Of a stretch of 64,000 nucleotides of DNA, positions 25,281 through 33,400 are shown one piece after another. This DNA comes from Geobacter sp. Its GTDB lineage: Bacteria; Desulfobacterota; Desulfuromonadia; Geobacterales; Pseudopelobacteraceae. Positions within the stretch are counted from its first letter, which is position 1. Each line of letters begins with the position of its first letter. Under the pieces are notes generated by a model, which saw nothing but the letters and a program-made list of their open reading frames with translations, did no database searches and was not told the origin of the DNA. The stretch spans positions 1 to 64,000 of the forward strand of contig WKKS01000010.1 of the NCBI GenBank assembly GCA_009684515.1, in the 5' to 3' direction. The position numbers were made by a program, and so were the translations under genes.

Positions 25281-28200
25281 TCAGTTTTCAACTCTCATTA
25301 TCCCCCACAGACCATTCAGGAAGTGAATCGGCATCATATCCCGGTAGAGATAATCTCCGGTAACCCTGAACGCGCCTCCGGCTCCGAATTCCGGAACTAT
25401 GTCAAAATGTTCGGACGGGCCAATCTGGTCCTGCGATCCACGCCAGAATGACTTGGGGTTATTGCCGATCCGGGTTGAGTTATTGTTGTAAGGTTCGCGC
25501 TGCCAGACATGGCCGTTCAAGGCAAATACGTGATTCCTGGTATGGCCGCCCGATTCCAGCAGGCGCAGGCGAATTTCATTGCCGGCCTTGACGTTAAATA
25601 CAGGAGTTACCGGATCAAGCGCATTGGCCGGAATCGGATTGGTCGGGTCAGCTCCAAGTCCTGCCAGACTGTTTGAAAGCGAATTGGTAAAATCCCTGGC
25701 CTTGGTCTGTTCCGGAGTTGCAAGCGGATTGATCCCCATCCGGAACCAGAGCGGCTCCGTCCTGTAATTGAACGCCTTGACGCCGGTGTCCTCGGCATCT
25801 TCCATGCCCGTTATAAACGGCAATGCGGTTCCGTTGCCGAAACGAAGTGCAACGTCATTCTGGTAAACCAGCACCTGCTCACGGAAGAAACTGCTGTCGG
25901 CTTTGGTAACAACCGCTGAAGTACGAGAGAGACGCTGGCCAAGCGGCACCTGGGCATGCGGCGCCGGATAATCTTCTGTCCAGTTTGAACCTTGCGGCTC
26001 GATAATGAGCGCCCCGATAGCGCCTTTGCCAGGCTGCTTGATAGGATCGGCCGGCATCAGGTTTGTCGCGCCGAATTCTACCGGCGTTGCAATGCGCTGG
26101 TTGTTGACGACCTTGATATCACCGGCGTACCAGCGATAGAGGACCGAGCCGCCCGGCTGGACAGTCTGATCAGGGTTGATTCCGACCCTGGAACCATCCC
26201 CGCGGGTTATGTCAAACTCGACAAGCTGTGGATGCAATCCGACAGTTGTGGATGTTTTGACCTGGTTGTAATTGAAGTTATCAATAATCGGCTGTGTGGC
26301 GACGAAACCGGGTTGTTCGTTGATCGGTCCGGCAATCCTGTTATTCAAAGTGACTTCGATGCAGTCGCCGGCAGCGGCGCGAAGAACAAGCGGTTCAATC
26401 GGAACAGCCGGTTTCAGCTGCGGAGTTGCTCCGGTCAGATCCAGATCCTCGCTGCGAACATAAATAATTGCAGAGGGATCATTCAGCGGACCGGTTCCGA
26501 GAGCTCCGGCGCGCGGATTGTAAACCAGTCTGCCACCCGGCAACGAATACTGCGCGGAAATGGCTGAAATATCATACGGAACAACCCGGGCGCTCTTTGG
26601 ACAGACCCCGTTGTAATCGGCATCGTTAGTGATAACCAGCGGAGTAGATCCAATCGGATTATTGGGAAGCGGCAGCAGATTGTTCTGCTTGGTCGAATAA
26701 GCGCGCATCAAACCCCAGGTGCCGCTCCAGAGCCCTTCTACCGAAGAGTTGATCGAATACATGTAGTCGGCCACAGGACCGATCTGTCCTTTATCCGGAA
26801 TAACCGGCATATCGAAAATGAATTGCTCGGAGATGCCGAGATGCTGCGAATTGCGATAACCGGAGTTGGGAGCGCCAAACTCCTGAAGCCACTTGACGCC
26901 GTGAATGGTGGCGTTATGTGATTCTTCCGTAGCTCCGGTCTGCACCCGCACCCGGACTTTGTCCTTGTCGTAAATCTGCACAAGCGGGGTGAACGGATCA
27001 CGCGGGCCGACATTGGCGGTCAGTGGCGGGTAAAAAGTCGGCTGCACATTCAGCAGGGGATTGGCCCGGACAACCTGGGAAGAATAGGCATAGGCCATGT
27101 CTCCGGCCGGTCCGGCTGCCTGTGAATTGGTCAATGGGTCAAGGACGCGCTGACCGACTGACTCATTGCGATAGTTAACGGCGTAGGAGCCGTCATCGGC
27201 AGCCGAGATGGCTGTCGGACATGGTGGAGCGCTGCCGTTCGGGCAGATTTGAGGCCTGGCATAGAGAAATGGCAGGCCGACTTCGGCCTTGCCGGGCGGG
27301 TTGATCGCCTTGGCCGGACTGGTGCACGGCACGGTGTGACAGGCGCCGTTTTCATAGGCAATCGTGAAGTCAGCCACCTGGAACATGAACTCGCGGAAAC
27401 TGTCAGCAGGGTTGGCAGTGATGATGTCAGCCCGCCAGCTGGTAGGGCCGCCGTCGAACCGGCCGCCGTAGAATTGGCCGGTTTCCGGATTGCGCCAGCG
27501 TGAGCCCTGCGGCTCGGTAATCAGAGTCGCGTAAAGGCCGGCCTGCTGATGGGTGGAAGGTCCGAAATGATCGTGGGTAAACACATTTCCGAGAGTACGG
27601 TCTTCACCCTTGTTGTTGAGCAGGTTATCGATGTACCAGCGCTGAACGGTAGTCCTGGCGCCGGTGATATCCCGACCGTTAAAGCTGGAGCCGAAATAGG
27701 AATGCGGCTTCGGAGTCAGCATCATCTTGTTGGTGGGGGCATCGGTTGGAAGACCGTCACTATCCGGTTCTTTCAGACCGCCGGTAAAATTGATGGCCAA
27801 AATTCGTTCACGGACTTCGTCAGGACTCATGGTGCCATCTTCGTAGTTGAATCCGTTGGCGGAACCGTCAGAAGAGGTCACGTCAAACTTGACCAGGTGG
27901 ATATGCTGGCCGATGATATCGGTTGGTGTCTTGACCTGAAAATCATCCTGTTCATAGATACTGGGCGCCAGGTTGGTATGATAAAAGTTGACACATTCAT
28001 TGCTGTTGGCGCGTATAAAAAATGGTTCCGGCGGCTTTGTTCCGGCAACCGTGGCCTGGGCGTCGCCCCACAGAGAAATAATGCGCGACTGCGGGAAATG
28101 CTGGCCAAGCTTGTTGAGCTTCATGTCGAACTGGATGACCGCCGCCTTGTAAGTGCGGTTGATGCCGGTTGGCCCGCCGTTGTCAGAACGGCACGGATCG

Positions 28201-30386
28201 GCAAAGGGCGCGCCCGGAGCGGGGGGCATGCCGTTTGTGGTAAAGATACCGGCGTTGCCATTCGGAAGAAAGGTCGGATGGGTTCTGCGGGCATGGAAAG
28301 CCATTCCGGCCCTTTCCGCCCGGTTGCCCGATTCGGGGATCAGGTCCGCCTGAACAGCAAGCAGTTCCTTGTTGAAATCAAGCGGAGTAACGGTGGAGTG
28401 GGATGCGGCCGGGTCGGCCGGAATTCCTGTGGCGCTGCCCCGAACGATATGGCGCGGAAGGCCGCCATCCTCTGCGATGTCCAGCGCCGGAGACGCGGGA
28501 CGGTGACCGGCCTTCATTCCCAGATTGAAAGGATAACCGGCATTCTTGTCCGGTTCATCATAAGCGATCTGCCCGCCCCGGTAACCGGAAGCAGAATCAG
28601 AGGCAATATGGACCTTGCCCGGAATCGGGGCCATCGGGTTTGTCGGGATCGGGACAACCGCCGGAATTGGAGTTCCGACGTTGATCTCACCGTCCGGAAG
28701 TGCGCGGCTGCCAGGCTTGGGGATTTGATGGCATTGCGGCCCGGCGGGATCATTGGGCGCCTGACAGAGCGGATCAGCCGGATCCGGTATCATTTCCGTT
28801 CCGGCTTCAAAAACATCATGATTCCGGTACAGAGCCCACATCCCCTGGGCAAAGTGCGGGTAAAAATGGCAATGAAAAATTGCGTCGCCCTGCTCCTGGT
28901 TGCGGTTGCCACTGCCATAAACCATCTCGTAGGTATAGGCCGATCCCGGGCCGATTCCCTGTGCATCCAGGTAGGTCCCGCCGTCATCATCCGGTGAGAA
29001 GAGCCATTGCTGGGCATGCAGATGGAAAATATGGAACTCCTTGCCGATGTGCAGATTGCGGATTTTGGTCCGGTCTCCGATGTATGTATGGAAGACGTTG
29101 GACGGATCGGCCGGATAAAGCGCCTTGGTGGCCTTTGGCCCGGTGATCAGATTGCCCGCGTTATCGGTTGTATTAGCCGGCACATCAACCAGAATGGCCG
29201 GGTCGCTGACCGCCCAGGAGGTCAGGAAAAACTCCTCGAACTTGCACTCGGGGCAATCCCAGGTCGGTCCGACACCCAGGCGGTTGGCCACAACCTCGGT
29301 CCCGACTGCGCCGGAACCGTAATTGATCATGAAACCATCTTTCACGCCGGCCAGGGTGTAGCGAAAGGCCGGGTCTGTGAATATCGGAAAAGGCTGAATG
29401 GCTTCGGCCTCGTCGTGGAAGACCACGGTAAACTCCCTGAAAGCCTTGTCCCGGTTCGGATATGCCGGATTCCTGGAATACGTCCCGGCCGGAAAATCGC
29501 CATGATTTGGGCCGGTGATGACTGCGTTCAGTTCGTTGTGAACGATCCGGTTGGCGGCGTTGGTTATTTTCAGAATCGGCTGCCCGGCAAAGCGGTGCCC
29601 AGGCGGGTAAAGGGCGGCATAATCAATGATCGGGTGTTTTCCATCCGCGGCTGTGCCGGTCGTGGCCAGCAGAAGTTCGGCATTGGTAACCTGGGAACGA
29701 TACCACTCCGCCCCCTTCTTCTCCACATTCAGCGCTCCGAACAGCCCGAAGGAGGTCTGCCCCTGGATGCCCTCCCCGCTCGAGTTATCTGTCTGACTGT
29801 GGATGTTATAAGTCCCTTCATGCTCGCCGCGCACGGTATAGGTAATTGTTCCGCCTGGACCAACCAGTCCTGAAGCCGACTTTCCGACATTGACACCCTG
29901 ATCGGTAATATTGTTAACCAGCGAAACGCCTTTAAATGTGACAGCGACTGAACGGGTAGCGGGCTGCTCGTCAAAATTTGCAGCGGCCAGAGGCGCTGCC
30001 GCCAGCAGATTCTGGAAATTAACCTGCAGACAGTCACCCTCGTTGATCCTCAAGGTTAGCGGACGGGGACGCTTGTCGTCACGCAGCTTCACCTGGCCGG
30101 CCGCCAGCGAACCGACACAGTTGACGCCAGCCGACGGTGTCGTGACAACCGAACATTCCGGCAGACCGGTGTTGGTATCGACCACGTCGATGCGCAGGGC
30201 GAACACTTCACCGATCGGGTTTACCGCGCCCAGCCGGTTGAACATGATCTGCTGGTCAAGCGCGACAACATCGGCGACCACCGTGTTGGAACATACTTCC
30301 GCAGCCCGGATCTGTTCGGGAGAAAATACGCCCAAAGCGCCTCCCAGCACCCCTCCTGCCAATATGTATTTCACTATATTTCGCAT
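25281..30386 (-). CDS. Giant exported multicopper oxidase, MnxG/OmpB-like
   Basis: A 1701-residue secreted copper protein. An N-terminal signal (about 1-30, ending IRAAEV) precedes repeated cupredoxin domains. Copper-site motifs typical of the MnxG family are present: FHIFHLHAQQW near residue 450, GDAIFHCHFYPHFAQGMW near residue 502 (His-Cys-His with a downstream Met, the type-1 site), GQHIHLVKFD near residue 827, and FTHDHFGPS near residue 940. A final cupredoxin ends MPIHFLNGLWGIMRVEN. Relatives act on Mn(II) or in extracellular Fe(III)/Mn(IV) respiration. ATG 30386 has AAAGG at better spacing than ATG 30395. It is third in a run with two other giant exported proteins, 40 bases after the RCC1 gene. 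Confidence 0.88.
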   Translation of the reverse strand: MRNIVKYILAGGVLGGALGVFSPEQIRAAEVCSNTVVADVVALDQQIMFNRLGAVNPIGEVFALRIDVVDTNTGLPECSVVTTPSAGVNCVGSLAAGQVKLRDDKRPRPLTLRINEGDCLQVNFQNLLAAAPLAAANFDEQPATRSVAVTFKGVSLVNNITDQGVNVGKSASGLVGPGGTITYTVRGEHEGTYNIHSQTDNSSGEGIQGQTSFGLFGALNVEKKGAEWYRSQVTNAELLLATTGTAADGKHPIIDYAALYPPGHRFAGQPILKITNAANRIVHNELNAVITGPNHGDFPAGTYSRNPAYPNRDKAFREFTVVFHDEAEAIQPFPIFTDPAFRYTLAGVKDGFMINYGSGAVGTEVVANRLGVGPTWDCPECKFEEFFLTSWAVSDPAILVDVPANTTDNAGNLITGPKATKALYPADPSNVFHTYIGDRTKIRNLHIGKEFHIFHLHAQQWLFSPDDDGGTYLDAQGIGPGSAYTYEMVYGSGNRNQEQGDAIFHCHFYPHFAQGMWALYRNHDVFEAGTEMIPDPADPLCQAPNDPAGPQCHQIPKPGSRALPDGEINVGTPIPAVVPIPTNPMAPIPGKVHIASDSASGYRGGQIAYDEPDKNAGYPFNLGMKAGHRPASPALDIAEDGGLPRHIVRGSATGIPADPAASHSTVTPLDFNKELLAVQADLIPESGNRAERAGMAFHARRTHPTFLPNGNAGIFTTNGMPPAPGAPFADPCRSDNGGPTGINRTYKAAVIQFDMKLNKLGQHFPQSRIISLWGDAQATVAGTKPPEPFFIRANSNECVNFYHTNLAPSIYEQDDFQVKTPTDIIGQHIHLVKFDVTSSDGSANGFNYEDGTMSPDEVRERILAINFTGGLKEPDSDGLPTDAPTNKMMLTPKPHSYFGSSFNGRDITGARTTVQRWYIDNLLNNKGEDRTLGNVFTHDHFGPSTHQQAGLYATLITEPQGSRWRNPETGQFYGGRFDGGPTSWRADIITANPADSFREFMFQVADFTIAYENGACHTVPCTSPAKAINPPGKAEVGLPFLYARPQICPNGSAPPCPTAISAADDGSYAVNYRNESVGQRVLDPLTNSQAAGPAGDMAYAYSSQVVRANPLLNVQPTFYPPLTANVGPRDPFTPLVQIYDKDKVRVRVQTGATEESHNATIHGVKWLQEFGAPNSGYRNSQHLGISEQFIFDMPVIPDKGQIGPVADYMYSINSSVEGLWSGTWGLMRAYSTKQNNLLPLPNNPIGSTPLVITNDADYNGVCPKSARVVPYDISAISAQYSLPGGRLVYNPRAGALGTGPLNDPSAIIYVRSEDLDLTGATPQLKPAVPIEPLVLRAAAGDCIEVTLNNRIAGPINEQPGFVATQPIIDNFNYNQVKTSTTVGLHPQLVEFDITRGDGSRVGINPDQTVQPGGSVLYRWYAGDIKVVNNQRIATPVEFGATNLMPADPIKQPGKGAIGALIIEPQGSNWTEDYPAPHAQVPLGQRLSRTSAVVTKADSSFFREQVLVYQNDVALRFGNGTALPFITGMEDAEDTGVKAFNYRTEPLWFRMGINPLATPEQTKARDFTNSLSNSLAGLGADPTNPIPANALDPVTPVFNVKAGNEIRLRLLESGGHTRNHVFALNGHVWQREPYNNNSTRIGNNPKSFWRGSQDQIGPSEHFDIVPEFGAGGAFRVTGDYLYRDMMPIHFLNGLWGIMRVEN

Positions 30387-30426
30387 GACATCCATCCTTT
30401 GAAGAGAAAAGTAAACACGAACTTCA

Positions 30427-33400
30427 CTACCTGATGATCAGCTTGTCTACCACAACACTCCCCTTGCCTACGGTAAGTGATCCGGTGACAGTTGTGTAGC
30501 CTCCCGTATTAACGGTGTAGGCACCGTTCCAGCCGCCAATCAGGGAAACCGGAACGGCCCGGTCTAGCAGCAGATTCTCAAAGAAGAGATAATTCTGGGC
30601 CTTGATGGTGGCGCCGGAAGCTGCTGCGGCATAAGCATCCTGAATGGCCGGATAATCGGGAAGAGCGCCCGGTGTCACCCGCACTTTCAGGGCGGTATTA
30701 AAGGCAACGTCGGCGTTTCTGGCGGCACTCAGCGTTGTTGTGCAGGTGCCGGTTGCGCTGCAGGCGCCGCTGATTGTACCGGGCGCTTTCCAGTCATTGG
30801 GTGTTGCAATGATCGAAACCAGTGTTCCAACAGGATAAAAGGCGGTGCAGTTCAATCCTGACCCGCTGATGCAGTTCAACACCGGATAACCGGCCGGAGC
30901 TGCCGTTACGGCGCCTGCCCCCGCACCGGAGGTGGTGACCGTCAGCGAGAAGCTGGCAGCGGCAGTACCGGTCATCGGCACATTAATGGTAGCCGCTGAT
31001 TCGCCGTTGGACGGGATTATCAGGACTGAACCGGATGAACCGGCCGCCACTGGCGCATATGTCACTTCCAGGGTGCAGGTTTGCAGAAGCCCCAGCGTTG
31101 CGGATGAACAGGTGTCGCTGCTCAGGCTGAAGGCTCCGGTTGGCGGGGTTATGCTGCCGATAACCAGATTTGCCAGCCCCTTGTTGGTGACCGTTATGGT
31201 CTGTTTGTAGGTGGCTCCAGCCAGTCCGTTTGCAAAGTCCAGCAGGGTCGGATTGAGAACTATCTGCGGAGCCGGCGGCACCAGCAGATTGGACTGCAGT
31301 ATTGTGCCATTCGAGCCGACAGCCACGAGTGTGCCGTTACCGACTGCAATTCCGTAGAGCGAGTTATTGATATAATCTGCTCCGGTATTAACCACCCAGT
31401 TTCCGGCCGGCATATCCTTTGAGAGGATGAAATCATCGTTGCCAACGGCAACAAACTGGCCATTGAAGTGGATCAACCCCTGGAACTTGTTGGTCAGGGT
31501 CGCCGGAACCGGCAGCAGTTCGGATGTCCAGACAGCACCGTTATCCGAGGAGACAAACGATTCGTTGCCAATCCCGACGGCCCGGAAAACGCCGCTGCCG
31601 TAGACAACCGAAGTCATGTCGTAACCGTTGATGACCGGGCTGATGACCTCATTCCAGATGACGCCGTCAGCCGAGACCAGCAGCGCGCCCAGTTCACCGG
31701 CAGCAACATAACTGTTGTTGCCGAATGCGATGCTGTTCAGCGGCCAGCCGGTGTTGGTGATTTTTTGGACAAATGTCCAGCTGATACCATCGGTGGAGGT
31801 CAGAATTGCCGCTCCTTCCGGCAGAGAACCACCGGACTGATTGTAATCACCGACCGCTATGAATTTGCCGTTGGCAAAGGTAATCCCGTTAAGCCCCAGG
31901 AAACTGCCGGAACTGCGGCTGGTCCAGACGATGCCGTCCGGTGAGGTCAGAATGGTTGCCTTGCCGCTCGGGTTGACCGCCGCATTGTAGCTGCTTCTGC
32001 CGACCGCCACGAAAATCCCGTTGCCGTAGGCTGCCGCGGTCAGATTCTGAATCCCGGCCGGAAGAGTCTGATTGACCCAGGTGATGCCGTTATCAAGCGA
32101 TGTGACGATTGCCGCGGATGCAGGCCCGGAAATGGTGGCTGGCTCGCCGCCGACCGCTACGAACGTGCCGTTGCCGCGCGCCACGCCTCTAAGTGTTGCA
32201 CCAGTGACACTTTTGGAGCGGCTGGTCCAGCTTACGGAATCCAGTGATGTGAGAATATTGCCACGTTCACCGGCAACCAGCAGTTGCGGCACATACGGGA
32301 GAGCACTTTTGTCAAGCCCGATTACGGCGGTATGAAGCACGGGTCCGCCGCCATTGTTGGCCAGTCCGGTATACTGGTTGCTCCAGTTCGCGCCCAGATT
32401 TTCCGATGTCAAAACTTCGCCATCGCTTCCAACCGCCACAAAGATCGCCAGTGGATTCCCCGCCCCGCCGATAGTTCCATAAGTGACGCCGTACAGGTCG
32501 GCTACCGAGAATACGCTGACCGGATTCCAGGTGACGCCGTTATCGCTCGAAGTGGTTACCTGACCGAAATCACCAACCGCAACAAAGGTGCTGTTGCCGT
32601 ACGTTACTGAATTGATGTTGCCGGCACGGTTGACCAGGTCATCCGGAATTCTTGTCCAGGTGACACCATTATCAGCCGAGGTAAAGATGACTCCGCCGGC
32701 TCCGACCGCCGCCAGTTTTCCGCCTGCGCCGGTTGCTATGTCAAACAGATCCAGTGTTTCATTGATAGCCAGCAGAGGGCTGCGATCAGTCCAGGTAACG
32801 CCGTCAGGCGATGTCAAAACCGTAATTTTAGGCACATAAGGCGGATTCTCGTTGATCTGGCTGTTGCCGACCGCAACGAAGACAGTCCCGTTGAATGTTA
32901 CGCAGTTAAGATGGCTGGCGGTGCCGGAGCTCTGTTCGTTCCAGGTCGCGCCGCCATCGATTGAAAGCAGTATTCTGCCGCCGTTGCCAACCGCCACATA
33001 CCTGCCGGCACCGATTGCGACACCATTCAGGTTCATTGTTCCGCTCTGCTGAACAGCCCAGTCAACGCCGTTGGCGGATGTCATGACTATGCCGAATTCA
33101 CCGACAGCGGCATAATTTCCGGCACCGTCCGTTTCAACGCTCTTGAGCGTCACACCATGCGGAAGCGGATTGCGCCAGTTCCAGGTGCGGATATTGGTCG
33201 GTATGAAAGAGGCGGAGATACTGGACCCGTTTACCCTGACATTGTGGAAGGTAAATGACGTTACGGCTCCCAGATGGGTCGTAACCGGGTTGAAAACACC
33301 GGTCCCGTTGCCATTTCCATCAAGAGCCTCAACCATTGCGACAACAGTCACGTCGTCGATGGCATAGCCGAAATCGGGAGTGATGATAAAGGTCTTGTTG

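Noticed and set aside
27549-29873. Forward frames of 482 and 288 codons opposite the multicopper oxidase
   Set aside because: The reverse-strand frame carries complete copper motifs and the signal peptide; forward frames have no family resemblance.
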